From an uncultured Eubacterium sp. (GTDB lineage Bacteria > Bacillota > Clostridia > Lachnospirales > Lachnospiraceae), in the NCBI GenBank assembly GCA_905236235.1, contig CAJOPA010000030.1, forward strand, positions 1 to 37,309: a stretch of DNA of 37,309 nucleotides. The letters run 5' to 3'. A program made the position numbers and the translations under genes. The notes under the pieces were generated by a model that worked only from the letters and a program-made list of their open reading frames with translations, did not search any database and had not been told where the DNA came from. This document shows positions 1 through 8,318 of this stretch, one piece after another. Position 1 is the first letter of the stretch. The number at the start of each line of letters is the position of its first letter.

Positions 1-57
1 AGTAAGCGTTGTAGTTGCATACAACTCATCCTCTGAAACCCTTGATTTTACGGCATT

Positions 58-1671
58 TTATTTGTCCAACTGTTTCAATGTCGGGAACAGCAGTACATCG
101 CGGATGGCTGCAGAGTCGGTCAAAAGCATCACCAGACGGTCGATACCGTAGCCGATGCCGCCCGTAGGGGGCATACCGATCTCTAAGGCGTTGAGGAAGT
201 CCTCATCCGTATGCTGCGCCTCATCATCACCCGCTGCCGCGTTAGCATCCTGCTGTGCAAAACGCTCGCGCTGGTCGATCGGATCATTGAGCTCGGAGTA
301 GGCGTTGGCCATCTCCCAGGTGTTGATAAAGAGTTCGAAACGCTCTACCTTTTCCGGATCGTCCGGCTTTTTCTTGGTCAGAGGGCTGATGGCCAGCGGA
401 TGATCCATAATAAAGGTCGGCTGGATCAAATTTTTCTCACAATACTCCTCAAAGAAAAGATTGATGATATCGCCCTTGGTATGGCGCTCCTCGTACTCGA
501 TATGGTGCTCCTTGGCGAGCGCCTTGGCCTCTTCGTCGGATGCCACGGCGTCAAAATCCACACCGGCATACTGCTTGATGGCATCATTCATGGTCAGCCG
601 TGCAAAAGGCTTACCAAGGTCAATCTGCGTTCCGTTATAGGTGATCGTGGTCGTCTTGCAAACCGTCTCGGCCAGATAGCGGAACATCTCCTCCGTCAGG
701 TCCATCATGCCGTTGTAGTCCGTGTATGCCTGATAAAGTTCCATCAGGGTGAACTCCGGATTGTGACGCGTATCCACACCCTCATTACGGAACACACGAC
801 CGATCTCGTAGACGCGCTCGAGGCCGCCCACGATCAGTCTCTTTAAGTAAAGCTCCAAAGAGATCCTGAGTTTGACATCTTCATCCAATGCATTGTAATG
901 CGTCTCAAAGGGGCGTGCTGCCGCACCGCCGGCATTGGATACAAGCATCGGCGTCTCCACCTCGATGAATCCCTTATCATCCAGGAAATTACGGATCTCC
1001 TTGATGATCCGGGAACGCTTTAAGAAGACCTCCCGGCTGTCTTTATTCATCACAAGGTCCACATAGCGCTGACGATAACGAAGATCCGTATCCGTCAGTC
1101 CATGGAATTTCTCGGGCAGGATCTGCAGACTCTTGGTCAGCAACGTTATCTCATCCGCATGGATGGACACCTCGCCCGTCATGGTGCGGAAAAGATATCC
1201 CTTGACACCGTAGATGTCACCGATGTCGGATTTTTTGAAATCCGCATAGGACTCTTCGCCCACGGAATCCCTGGCCACATAAACCTGGATATCGCCCTCG
1301 AGATCACGAAGATTGCAAAACGAAGCCTTGCCCATGACGCGTTTAAACATCATACGACCTGCGACGGATACGCGGATCGGGTCCGCATCCATCAGCGCGC
1401 GACGCTCTTCGTAGTCCGCTTTTTTGGCTGCTCTTGCCGTCTCTTCATCCATGCCGTTTGTGTCAACTTCTTGACGACCGGCAAGAATTTCTGATTCTTT
1501 TGCTTCGTATAATCGGTGCGCTTCCTGACTGTGATGCGTCTGATCATACTTTGTGATCACAAAGGGATCTCTCCCTGCTTCCTGCAGGTTTGCCAGTTTT
1601 TCACGGCGCACCTTCAATAACTGATTCAGATCCTGTTGCGGTTGCGCATTGTTCTTCGTCTGCTCTGCCAC
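58..1671 (-). CDS. lysS: Lysyl-tRNA synthetase, class II
   Basis: Charges tRNA-Lys with lysine using ATP in the cytoplasm. The 537 residues show the class II layout: an N-terminal OB-fold anticodon-binding domain (about residues 100-180), the catalytic core, motif 2 with the signature [11 protein letters not shown] followed by TRHNPEFT (about 288-308), and motif 3 [13 protein letters not shown] near residues 504-516. The length is slightly above the usual ~500 residues because of a charged stretch at about 60-95. The start is GTG (1669-1671), preceded by AAGGAG at 7 nt. It lies 18 bp downstream of greA, so greA-lysS is almost certainly one transcript, an arrangement common in Firmicutes. No terminator is visible in the 57 bp left before the window edge. 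Confidence 0.97.
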   Translation of the reverse strand: MAEQTKNNAQPQQDLNQLLKVRREKLANLQEAGRDPFVITKYDQTHHSQEAHRLYEAKESEILAGRQEVDTNGMDEETARAAKKADYEERRALMDADPIRVSVAGRMMFKRVMGKASFCNLRDLEGDIQVYVARDSVGEESYADFKKSDIGDIYGVKGYLFRTMTGEVSIHADEITLLTKSLQILPEKFHGLTDTDLRYRQRYVDLVMNKDSREVFLKRSRIIKEIRNFLDDKGFIEVETPMLVSNAGGAAARPFETHYNALDEDVKLRISLELYLKRLIVGGLERVYEIGRVFRNEGVDTRHNPEFTLMELYQAYTDYNGMMDLTEEMFRYLAETVCKTTTITYNGTQIDLGKPFARLTMNDAIKQYAGVDFDAVASDEEAKALAKEHHIEYEERHTKGDIINLFFEEYCEKNLIQPTFIMDHPLAISPLTKKKPDDPEKVERFELFINTWEMANAYSELNDPIDQRERFAQQDANAAAGDDEAQHTDEDFLNALEIGMPPTGGIGYGIDRLVMLLTDSAAIRDVLLFPTLKQLDK

Positions 1672-1689
1672 CTGGACTCTCCTTGTCTG

Positions 1690-2169
1690 TTATGCTCTCT
1701 CAATATTGAGAATACGATAGGTCACATTCCCTGCGGGGGTCTCGATTACCACTTCTTCACCCACATGCTTGTGCAAAAGTGCGCTGCCCACCGGGGACTC
1801 GTTGGAAATCTTACCCTTCAGGCTGCTGGCCTGCGTCGATCCAACGATGGAAAAAACAATTTCTTCATCATAGTCACAGTCAAACACTGTTACCTTGCTA
1901 CCGATATTAATCTCATCCGGCTTGATGTCATCCTTGTCGATGACCTCTACATTTTTGAGCAAAGCCTCGATCTCTGCGATCCTTGCCTCAATATCACGTT
2001 GCTCATCTCTGGCCGCATCATACTCTGCATTCTCGGAGAGGTCGCCCTGCTCTCTGGCTACCTTGATCTCCTCTGCGATCTCGTGTCTGCGTACCCCGAT
2101 AAGATGATTCAACTCTTCCTGCAGTTCGGCCAGACCTTCCTCTGTCAGGTATTTCTTTCCTTCCGCCAT
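1690..2169 (-). CDS. greA: Transcription elongation factor GreA
   Basis: Rescues backtracked RNA polymerase by stimulating cleavage of the nascent RNA. The 159 residues match the family length: an N-terminal antiparallel coiled coil (about 1-75) with the acidic tip motif GDLSENAEYDAA, which carries the Asp/Glu residues inserted into the polymerase secondary channel, then an FKBP-like C-terminal domain (about 80-159). The frame stays open further upstream into dusB, but the ATG at 2167-2169 follows GGGAAGG and gives the canonical N-terminus MAEGKKYLTEEGL, so the longer form is rejected. A dusB terminator (2245-2270) lies just upstream, yet no convincing promoter is visible between it and the start; greA may depend on read-through or on a weak promoter. 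Confidence 0.97.
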   Translation of the reverse strand: MAEGKKYLTEEGLAELQEELNHLIGVRRHEIAEEIKVAREQGDLSENAEYDAARDEQRDIEARIAEIEALLKNVEVIDKDDIKPDEINIGSKVTVFDCDYDEEIVFSIVGSTQASSLKGKISNESPVGSALLHKHVGEEVVIETPAGNVTYRILNIERA

Positions 2170-2244
2170 GTGTTTTCCTTCCCGCTGCGTCTTTAGTTCA
2201 CAGCCTTCCTCTTTTTTCCTTAACCAAAGTCCTTTTTTCACTGC

Positions 2245-2270
2245 AAAAAACAAAGAGTGGATACTCTTTG
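2245..2270 (-). terminator. Rho-independent terminator after dusB
   Basis: On the minus strand CAAAGAGT-ATCC-ACTCTTTG forms a perfect 8-bp stem with a 4-nt loop, followed at once by six T residues. It lies 30 bp after the dusB stop codon and about 75 bp before the greA start. It would end or attenuate the coaX-dusB transcript ahead of greA-lysS. Confidence 0.8.
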
Positions 2271-2299
2271 CTCGCAATTTCTGTATTATATAGGAAAGC

Positions 2300-3310
2300 T
2301 TACGGAATGTCAATGCAACCGTAAAGCGCCTGCGCAAGTTCCTCATACGTGGAAATCTCATTAAGCCTCCGCCGCAAACCGGACGCATTGCGCATGCCCC
2401 CCACGTACCATCCGGCGTGCTTGCGCATTTCCCTCATGGCCGTGTACTCGCCTTTTTCCTCGATCATCATCCGCGTGTGCCGAAGGATCATCCCGATGAT
2501 CTCCTGCACATCCGGCACCTTCGGTCCGGTCGATCCCTGCAGGCCGTCTGCACCCGCGCCTTTCTCCCAGTGCTCCCATCCGCAAGCCGCCAGGGCACGA
2601 AAGATCCATGGGTTTCCGCGCGCTGCCCTGCCGACGGCGATCCCATCGCAACCCGTATGCTTCCACATCGCATAAGCACTCTCCGGCCCCGTTGCGTCGC
2701 CGTTGCCGATTACAGGGATGGAAACGGCCTCTTTGACCGCTGCAATGATATCCCAATCCGCCTTTCCGCTGTAATACTGCTCCCTGGTGCGACCATGCAC
2801 CGTCACGGCTGCTGCGCCGGCATCTTCCATTCGCTTTGCAAAATCCACGGCATTAACATGCGCATCATCAAATCCCTTGCGAAATTTGACCGTGACGGGC
2901 TTTTGCACGGCACGGCTGATCTCCCTCACGATCGTCTCCGCAAGCTTTGGATCCTTCATGAGCGCCGATCCCTCCCCGTTGTTGACCACCTTCGGGACCG
3001 GGCAACCCATGTTGATGTCAAGCACGGCAAAGGGGCGTTCCTCGATCTGCGCGGCGATCTTTGCCATGAGCTTCGGCTCCGACCCAAACATCTGCAAAGA
3101 GACCACGCCTTCCCCCGGTGCGATATGCAACAGTGACTCGGTGTTACGATTACGGTAATGGATGGCTTTGGCGCTCACCATCTCCATGCAAACCATGCCC
3201 GCGCCCATTTCCGCGCACAGCAAACGAAATGGCAGGTCACTCACTCCTGCCATTGGTGCCAAAATAAACGGATTGTGAAGGGAAACCTCCCCGATCTTCG
3301 GTGCCTGCAT
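2300..3310 (-). CDS. dusB: tRNA-dihydrouridine synthase (DusB-type)
   Basis: FMN-dependent enzyme that reduces uridine to dihydrouridine in the tRNA D-loop. The TIM-barrel shows the N-terminal flavin-site motif ILAPMAGVSDLPFR (about 16-29), FGSEP, the catalytic cysteine in INMGCPVPKV (Cys103), the VIGNGDA phosphate-binding loop and GRAARGNPWIF. The 336-residue length is normal. The ATG at 3308-3310 is chosen because AAGGAG sits 6-7 nt upstream and the N-terminus then begins directly with the conserved barrel; the longer reading would run into coaX. It starts 10 bp after the coaX stop, so coaX-dusB are cotranscribed. The DusB subtype, rather than DusA or DusC, is inferred from general resemblance. 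Confidence 0.93.
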   Translation of the reverse strand: MQAPKIGEVSLHNPFILAPMAGVSDLPFRLLCAEMGAGMVCMEMVSAKAIHYRNRNTESLLHIAPGEGVVSLQMFGSEPKLMAKIAAQIEERPFAVLDINMGCPVPKVVNNGEGSALMKDPKLAETIVREISRAVQKPVTVKFRKGFDDAHVNAVDFAKRMEDAGAAAVTVHGRTREQYYSGKADWDIIAAVKEAVSIPVIGNGDATGPESAYAMWKHTGCDGIAVGRAARGNPWIFRALAACGWEHWEKGAGADGLQGSTGPKVPDVQEIIGMILRHTRMMIEEKGEYTAMREMRKHAGWYVGGMRNASGLRRRLNEISTYEELAQALYGCIDIP

Positions 3311-3320
3311 CCACTGCTCC

Positions 3321-4091
3321 TTATCGTTTCTGCTTTTCGTAGACGATCCGCAGTCCATGCATAGTCAATGCCGGATCATAAACGTCGATCATCTCCGTCT
3401 CTTCTTTGAAGATATTGCCCAAACCGCCCGTCGCCACAACGCGACATTCCTTCAGCCCACACTCCTTCTTAATCATCTTGATGATATACTCGATCTGACC
3501 CACCTGTCCAAAAAACAAACCGGCCTGCATACAGCTGACGGTATCCTTTCCCAGGATACTCTTCGGCCGCTTGATCTGCACCTCCGGCAACTGCGCCGTC
3601 TGCTCCCACAAAGCGTTTGCGGATGCGAGGATGCCGGGCGCGATCACGCCGGAGCTAAACTCTCCGTTTTCCGCCACGAAATCAAACGTCGTCGCCGTAC
3701 CAAAGTCCACAACGATCACAGGGCCGCCATACATCTCATACGCCGCCACCGCGTCAACGATCTTGTCCGCGCCGACCTGCCGGGGGTTTTCCATGTTAAG
3801 CTTAAGCCCCGTCCGGATCCCGGCCTCCACGATGACCGGCTCAATGCCAAAGTATTTGACCATGGCATTGTTTAAAGAATGCATAATATTCGGCACAACG
3901 CTCGCCACAATGATCCCATCGATCAGGGACGGCTCCAGGCCGTTTGACAACATCAGCGTATTCATCAGCATACCAAACTCATCCGACGTACGCGGCTGCT
4001 TGGTCGTCAAACGAAAAGATGTCTTGATCTCCTTTTTTTCAAAAACCGCACAGGTAATATTGGTATTTCCTACATCTACCGTCAGTAACAT
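3321..4091 (-). CDS. coaX: Type III pantothenate kinase
   Basis: Phosphorylates pantothenate, the first step of coenzyme A synthesis. The 256 residues belong to the ASKHA fold: phosphate-1 motif DVGNTN (residues 6-11), QVGADK around 105-110 with the catalytic aspartate region, and the phosphate-2 motif VVDFGTATTFD (about 127-137). Type III enzymes are typically insensitive to CoA feedback and use a monovalent cation; that is family knowledge, not visible here. The ATG at 4091 follows GAGGA at a good distance. It sits 10 bp after the small DUF6145-like gene and 10 bp before dusB, indicating a single transcript from argF through dusB. Confidence 0.95.
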   Translation of the reverse strand: MLLTVDVGNTNITCAVFEKKEIKTSFRLTTKQPRTSDEFGMLMNTLMLSNGLEPSLIDGIIVASVVPNIMHSLNNAMVKYFGIEPVIVEAGIRTGLKLNMENPRQVGADKIVDAVAAYEMYGGPVIVVDFGTATTFDFVAENGEFSSGVIAPGILASANALWEQTAQLPEVQIKRPKSILGKDTVSCMQAGLFFGQVGQIEYIIKMIKKECGLKECRVVATGGLGNIFKEETEMIDVYDPALTMHGLRIVYEKQKR

Positions 4092-4101
4092 GCTTTCTTC
4101 C

Positions 4102-4428
4102 TCATTCCTCTCCGAGACAAAAAACCCGATAATACATCTCCAGCGCCTCCAGCAATTCCTGCTTGGTCTGCTGGTATTGCTTGATCTTCAGGACGCTGCC
4201 GATCTCATCATACAGATAATCTCCCTCATCCGCTTCCGGACGAAAACAAAGGTGCCCATCCGCATCAAAAAACATCTGCAGGATCCCGCCCACGTCTTCC
4301 GTGTACAGTACGCACATAATCTTCAGCTCGTCCTTCACCTGCGATGGCAGCTGTTCAAAATCCGGATTCAGATAAAATTTTTGCTCATATGCGCTGGCTG
4401 CGCACAACACTACTTCGTCGTCGTACAT
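4102..4428 (-). CDS. Small DUF6145-like protein of unknown function
   Basis: A 108-residue acidic soluble protein with no signal peptide or membrane segment. It resembles the DUF6145 family that I associate with Lachnospiraceae (pattern VVLCAASAYEQKFYLNPDF near the N-terminus, then a predicted beta-rich core and a C-terminal helix). That family assignment is from memory and has not been searched. The function is unknown. The start at 4428 overlaps the end of argF by 19 bp and has AGGAGG 4 nt upstream, so translation is probably coupled to argF. Its position between argF and coaX does not suggest a specific role. Confidence 0.8.
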   Translation of the reverse strand: MYDDEVVLCAASAYEQKFYLNPDFEQLPSQVKDELKIMCVLYTEDVGGILQMFFDADGHLCFRPEADEGDYLYDEIGSVLKIKQYQQTKQELLEALEMYYRVFCLGEE

Positions 4429-5426
4429 AACGCCTCCTCGACGCCCAAAGTTGCCGCCATCACTGCTTTGATGGTGTGCATACGGTTCTCCGCCTCTTCA
4501 AACACACGGCTGTAGGAGGATTTGAAGACTTCGTCCGTAACTTCCATCTCCTTTAAGCCGTATTTTTCGTAGATCTCCCTGCCGATCCCGGTCTCGCAGT
4601 CATGAAACGCCGGCAGGCAGTGCAAAAAGATGGCGCCGGGCTTTGCCATACGCATCAGATCCATCGTCACGCGGTACGGAGAAAGCACACGGATACGCTC
4701 CTCCCAGACAGCCTCCGGCTCGCCCATGGAAACCCATACGTCCGTATAGACGATATCCGCATCCTTCATCGCTTCCTCAGGATTGCTGGTAAACAGGATG
4801 CTCCCGCCGGACTCCTCTGCCCAGGCAAGACACTCCCTGCGCAGCTCTTCGCCGGGGAAGTAGCCTTCCGGCGCACAGGCCACAAAGTGCAGACCAAGCT
4901 TGGCGCAGCCGATCATTAAGGAATTGCCCATGTTATAACGCGCATCTCCCATGTATACCAGCTTTTTACCACGCTCATCGCCCAGACACTCCCGAATGGT
5001 CAGCATATCCGCCAGGATCTGCGTGGGATGGTACTCATTGGTCAGACCGTTCCACACGGGCACGTCCGCGTAGCGCGCAAGCTCCTCTACGATACTCTGC
5101 CCGAAACCACGATACTCGATCCCTTCAAACATACTGGCAAGCACCTGCGCCGTATCTGCAATGCTTTCCTTCTTGCCGATCTGCGAACCCGACGGATCCA
5201 GATAGGTTGTCCCCATGCCCAGATCGTGCGCTGCCACCTCAAAGGAGCAACGGGTCCGCGTACTCGTTTTTTCAAAAATAAGGACGACGTTCTTCCCACG
5301 AAGAACGTCCATCCTCTCACCTGCTTTTTTCTTGGCTTTTAAGACCGCAGCCAGATCAAGAAATCCGCGGATTTCCTGCGGGCTGAAATCTTTTAATGTT
5401 AAAAAGTCCCGGCCTTTTACGTTCAT
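4410..5426 (-). CDS. argF: Ornithine carbamoyltransferase
   Basis: Transfers the carbamoyl group from carbamoyl phosphate to ornithine to make citrulline, in arginine synthesis (or the reverse in the deiminase pathway). The 338 residues show the carbamoyl-phosphate motif STRTR (55-59), the ornithine-site motif HCLPAFHD (269-276, with the conserved Cys270), and the expected two-domain length. Neighbouring genes are not arginine genes, and no arcA/arcC partner lies in the window, so the anabolic role is favoured but unproven. The ATG start has AGGAG upstream. It follows the SPFH gene by 42 bp and overlaps the next gene by 19 bp. Confidence 0.96.
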   Translation of the reverse strand: MNVKGRDFLTLKDFSPQEIRGFLDLAAVLKAKKKAGERMDVLRGKNVVLIFEKTSTRTRCSFEVAAHDLGMGTTYLDPSGSQIGKKESIADTAQVLASMFEGIEYRGFGQSIVEELARYADVPVWNGLTNEYHPTQILADMLTIRECLGDERGKKLVYMGDARYNMGNSLMIGCAKLGLHFVACAPEGYFPGEELRRECLAWAEESGGSILFTSNPEEAMKDADIVYTDVWVSMGEPEAVWEERIRVLSPYRVTMDLMRMAKPGAIFLHCLPAFHDCETGIGREIYEKYGLKEMEVTDEVFKSSYSRVFEEAENRMHTIKAVMAATLGVEEALCTTTK

Positions 5427-5468
5427 GCCAGTCTCCTGTTCCTGCCGGCCTTATCACGGCATAGTTTA

Positions 5469-6401
5469 TTACTGCACGTTTTTATCCTTGCATACCTCGG
5501 CGAGCCCGCTTGCAAGTCCTGCCAGCCCCTGGATCTCCGAGGGGATGATGATCTTGGTCGCCTTGCCGTCCGCTGCCTTTGCAAATGCCTCTAAGCTCTT
5601 TAACTGCAATACGGCGTCATCCACATTGGCTTCTCTTAAGAAACGAAGACCGTCCGCATTTGCCTGCTGGATCTTTAAGATGGCTTCCGCCTGACCTTCC
5701 GCTTCCTTGATGGTTGCCTCTCTTCTCGCTTCCGCACGAAGGATCGCTGCCTGCTTCTCTGCCTCCGCATCGAGAATCGCAGACTCCTTCTTACCTTCTG
5801 CCACAAGAATGGTGGCCTTCTTCTCACCTTCTGCTCTCGTAACCGCCTCACGACGTTCACGCTCTGCCTTCATCTGACGCTCCATGGCATCCTGAATCTC
5901 CGAAGGCGGAATGATGTTTTTAAGCTCTACACGGTTCACCTTAATGCCCCAGGGATCCGTTGCAACATCGAGTGCCGAGCGCATCTTTGTGTTAATGATC
6001 TCACGGGACGTCAGCGTCTCATCGAGTTCCAGATCACCGATGATATTTCGCAGTGTCGTCGCCGACAGGTTCTCGATCGCCATGATGGGATTTTCTACGC
6101 CGTAAGCATAAAGCTTCGGATCCGTGATCTGGAAAAATACGACCGTATCGATCCGCATGGTAACATTATCCTTGGTGATCACCGGCTGCGGTGCAAAATC
6201 CACAACCTGCTCTTTTAACGGCACTCTGCGTGCCACGCGGTCGATAATGGGCATCTTAAAGTGCAAACCAACGCTCCAGGTCGCCTGGTATCCGCCGAGG
6301 CGCTCCACTACGAAGGCGCTGGCCTGCGGTACGATCTTGATACATGAAACTAGGATCAACAATATAATAACCAATAAAACGATCAAAAATATAAATGGCA
6401 T
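5469..6401 (-). CDS. SPFH/band-7 membrane protein (stomatin/QmcA-like)
   Basis: Membrane-anchored scaffold protein of the SPFH superfamily. One hydrophobic N-terminal segment (about residues 2-20) is followed by the band-7 domain with the typical stretch from VERLGGYQATW through DAVARR-like motifs (here DRVARRVPLKEQ), then SATTLRNIIGDLELDETLTSRE. A long Ala/Glu-rich coiled coil (about 170-245, repeated AEGEKKA/AEAEKQA units) and a short C-terminal tail complete the protein. The 310-residue length is normal. It starts 3 bp after the NfeD stop, with AAAAGGAGG ahead of the ATG. NfeD-SPFH pairs are a well-known conserved unit thought to organise membrane microdomains or quality control; its exact role here is not known. 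Confidence 0.93.
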   Translation of the reverse strand: MPFIFLIVLLVIILLILVSCIKIVPQASAFVVERLGGYQATWSVGLHFKMPIIDRVARRVPLKEQVVDFAPQPVITKDNVTMRIDTVVFFQITDPKLYAYGVENPIMAIENLSATTLRNIIGDLELDETLTSREIINTKMRSALDVATDPWGIKVNRVELKNIIPPSEIQDAMERQMKAERERREAVTRAEGEKKATILVAEGKKESAILDAEAEKQAAILRAEARREATIKEAEGQAEAILKIQQANADGLRFLREANVDDAVLQLKSLEAFAKAADGKATKIIIPSEIQGLAGLASGLAEVCKDKNVQ

Positions 6402-6404
6402 CTT

Positions 6405-6887
6405 TTAGTCCTCCTTTTCCGCCGTTTCCTTTTTTACCACCGGTTTTACAATGAGCTTCACCCCGCGGATATCCATAACCTCTACTCTCGTCCCCTCCGG
6501 GATCACCTCGTCGGACACATAGGAACGGGCGCTCCAGACCATACCTCCGATCACGGCTTCCCCCGTCTCGCCGGCATTGTCGACCGTGATCGTCACCGTA
6601 GCCCTCTCCCCGATCAAACTCTCCGCGTTCGTCCTTACCCGCTTGTCGTTAAAATACCGCACGGCAATGGGTCGTGTAAAGATCATAAGCACTGCCGAAA
6701 TCACGATAAATGCGCCAATCTGTAACAAGATCGGAGCGTTAAACAGGGAAAGAATCCCCGCCACAAGCGCGCCGCCTGCAAACCAGATAGTGGTCAGCCC
6801 CAGGGTAACAACCTCAATGGCGAGCATGATGATAAAGACACACAACCACCAAACCGGAACGACCGCTGCAACATCCAGTATCTCCAC
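6405..6887 (-). CDS. NfeD family membrane protein
   Basis: Partner of the downstream SPFH protein. The product has 160 residues: two to three N-terminal hydrophobic segments (about 9-31, 33-52 and 56-74 in a WWLCVFIIMLAIEVVTLG-type sequence), a linker with the conserved IGERATV motif, and a C-terminal OB-fold-like domain ending in a Lys/Glu-rich tail. The chosen start is GTG (6885-6887) with GGGAG 7 nt upstream. A longer in-frame reading adds 54 residues that would be translated through the preceding terminator and is rejected. The short soluble form corresponds to the NfeD1b type, which lacks the ClpP-like protease domain. Confidence 0.9.
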   Translation of the reverse strand: MEILDVAAVVPVWWLCVFIIMLAIEVVTLGLTTIWFAGGALVAGILSLFNAPILLQIGAFIVISAVLMIFTRPIAVRYFNDKRVRTNAESLIGERATVTITVDNAGETGEAVIGGMVWSARSYVSDEVIPEGTRVEVMDIRGVKLIVKPVVKKETAEKED

Positions 6888-6918
6888 ACACTCACTCCCT
6901 TTCCTTATGATATGCTCT

Positions 6919-6946
6919 ATCTTATCATATTTCCCTGTAAATACAA
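6919..6946 (-). promoter_or_regulatory. Possible promoter for the NfeD-SPFH unit
   Basis: On the minus strand TTGTAT and TAAGAT are separated by 16 bp, 32 bp ahead of the GTG start of nfeD. The -35 is only a partial match and overlaps the T-tract of the upstream terminator. It is supported mainly by position: a terminator followed by a gene pair needs a promoter here. Confidence 0.35.
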
Positions 6947-6987
6947 AGAAAAAAAGAAATCCCGCCCTCGCACGATCGCGGGGCGGG
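6945..6987 (-). terminator. Rho-independent terminator after the SleB-type hydrolase gene
   Basis: Just after the stop codon at 6997 the minus strand has a GC-rich inverted repeat (CCCGCCC ... GGGCGGG, 6961-6987) followed by a T-rich run of about 15 nt (ATTTCTTTTTTTCTTTG). The stem and T-tract make a convincing intrinsic terminator that separates the hydrolase gene from nfeD. Confidence 0.85.
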
Positions 6988-6996
6988 AAGAACTCT

Positions 6997-8220
6997 TTAA
7001 TAGTAAAATACATGCGTACCGATGATGATTCCTTCGATCGAACCGTCATAGGTGTTGAAATCCGTTCGGTCGCCTACATAGCTGACGCCGCTTAAAGCCT
7101 CGACCGCAGCCTGGTAGCTGCTCTCCGACCAGGACCGGTTTTCCAGTACGCGCTGCAGCTTGCCGGAACTTGCCGGGCCAAACTGACCGGACTGATAGAT
7201 GACATCCACCATGTTGTCCGGGTAATACGGGCTGTAAATCCTGTTCACGATCACGGCACCTACCGATACACGACCTTCATAAGGCTCAACGCTCTCATCG
7301 CCGGCTTCGCAGTAGATAAGCGCTGCCAAAAGCTCTACCTCATCATACGTCGCCGCCAGCGCTCTGCCGTCCGTGCGCGTGGCCGCCGAGGCCGCTGCCT
7401 GCTCCTCCTCGATCGAGATCGCTTCGTCCAGATCAAGGAATACCTCTACATATTCCTCTGCTACATACAGCGTTTCCCCGGAAATACGGATGGCAACCCA
7501 TCCATCCGGCGCCTCTTCGTTGGCTTCTTCCTCTACGTAATACACTTCGTCGGTATCCAAGGATGCCTCTACGCCTCCGTCAATCGAAGGTTCGGTTCTG
7601 GCGCGCAGGCCGTCGGTCTGCGCCCGGATCTTCCATACACCGTACTCCTGCGCAAGTGCTTCCGCATCCGCGCCAAAGGCAAGGTAATCATTGTGAACGT
7701 AACCCTCTACACTGCCGGAGGAGATCTTCGTCCATTCTCCGTCCTGCTCTAAGATCTCTCCCACAGCACCGGCGTACAGCTTACCGACCACTTCACAGTC
7801 GGTATTGGGCTCTTCGCGGATATTCACATAATCATCCACATCGGCGATCACGCGATTTTGCCATTCCTCGGAGACTGCAACTGTCTCCTCTTCCGTTGTC
7901 TCTGCAGCAGTCTTCGTACCCGATGCCTCTGCCACAGCTCCCACGGAAGTCTCCTCCACGGATGCTGCCTGCTCAACATCTGCACTCTCTGCCACTGTAT
8001 CGCTTGCATTTGCCGCTACCGTAAGCGCGTCACTTACGCCGGCCGTGCCGTTTGCCGCTGCCGCCTCGGCATCGGTGGTATCCGTCGTCACGGCGGTCAT
8101 CTCCGCTTCCGCATCCTCCTCGGATCCCAGCATCTTCTGTCCAAAATACGCACCCAGTCCCAAGACGAGCACCAGACAGACAGCCGCCAGCACCTGCAAG
8201 CCCTTTCTGTTTAAATTCAT
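6997..8220 (-). CDS. Membrane-anchored cell wall hydrolase, SleB family with SH3-like domains
   Basis: Predicted extracytoplasmic peptidoglycan hydrolase. Residues 8-28 form a signal anchor, followed by an Ala/Glu/Thr-rich low-complexity linker (about 32-122). Next come two bacterial SH3-like modules (about 128-182, DYVNIREEPN...; and 196-265, DGLRARTEPS...), a short acidic linker, and a C-terminal hydrolase-2/SleB domain (about 295-407) with the catalytic-type motif LIYCEAGDES (Glu305) and VGAVIVNRI. SleB proteins are classically spore cortex lytic enzymes, but an SH3-bearing anchored form suggests vegetative wall turnover. ATG 8220 is preceded by AGGAGG at 9 nt. It is a single-gene transcript with its own promoter and terminator. 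Confidence 0.9.
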   Translation of the reverse strand: MNLNRKGLQVLAAVCLVLVLGLGAYFGQKMLGSEEDAEAEMTAVTTDTTDAEAAAANGTAGVSDALTVAANASDTVAESADVEQAASVEETSVGAVAEASGTKTAAETTEEETVAVSEEWQNRVIADVDDYVNIREEPNTDCEVVGKLYAGAVGEILEQDGEWTKISSGSVEGYVHNDYLAFGADAEALAQEYGVWKIRAQTDGLRARTEPSIDGGVEASLDTDEVYYVEEEANEEAPDGWVAIRISGETLYVAEEYVEVFLDLDEAISIEEEQAAASAATRTDGRALAATYDEVELLAALIYCEAGDESVEPYEGRVSVGAVIVNRIYSPYYPDNMVDVIYQSGQFGPASSGKLQRVLENRSWSESSYQAAVEALSGVSYVGDRTDFNTYDGSIEGIIIGTHVFYY

Positions 8221-8255
8221 GCTCTATGGCCTCCTGTAAACATCTTGTTTCAATT

Positions 8256-8272
8256 ATTACGAAAATGTTACG
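8256..8272 (-). promoter_or_regulatory. Possible WalR-like box
   Basis: On the minus strand CGTAAC-ATTTT-CGTAAT is a direct repeat of hexamers with a 5-bp spacer, starting 5 bp after the -10 element. The B. subtilis WalR consensus is TGTWAH-N5-TGTWAH; each half here matches 5 of 6 positions, with C in place of the first T. Location over a cell wall hydrolase promoter fits a WalR target, and placement around +1 would suggest repression. Confidence 0.35.
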
Positions 8273-8277
8273 CGGCC

Positions 8278-8306
8278 ATTCTATCAGATTGCAACAATCT
8301 TGTCAA
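8278..8306 (-). promoter_or_regulatory. Sigma-A promoter of the SleB-type hydrolase
   Basis: A perfect -35 TTGACA (8301-8306) and -10 TAGAAT (8278-8283) are separated by exactly 17 bp on the minus strand, 57 bp upstream of the start codon. The spacer holds a 6-bp inverted repeat, AGATTG-TTG-CAATCT read on this strand (8286-8300), which could be a regulator site. Confidence 0.85.
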
Positions 8307-8318
8307 ATTTGGATATAA

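Noticed and set aside
1-57. Possible terminator or start of another gene after lysS
   Set aside because: There is a short AGTTG/CAACT repeat and an AGAGGATG that could be a ribosome site, but the window ends too soon to support either.
2170-2388. In-frame 73-codon upstream extension of greA
   Set aside because: It would be translated through the dusB terminator and into the dusB gene, while the internal ATG has a good ribosome site and gives the conserved GreA N-terminus.
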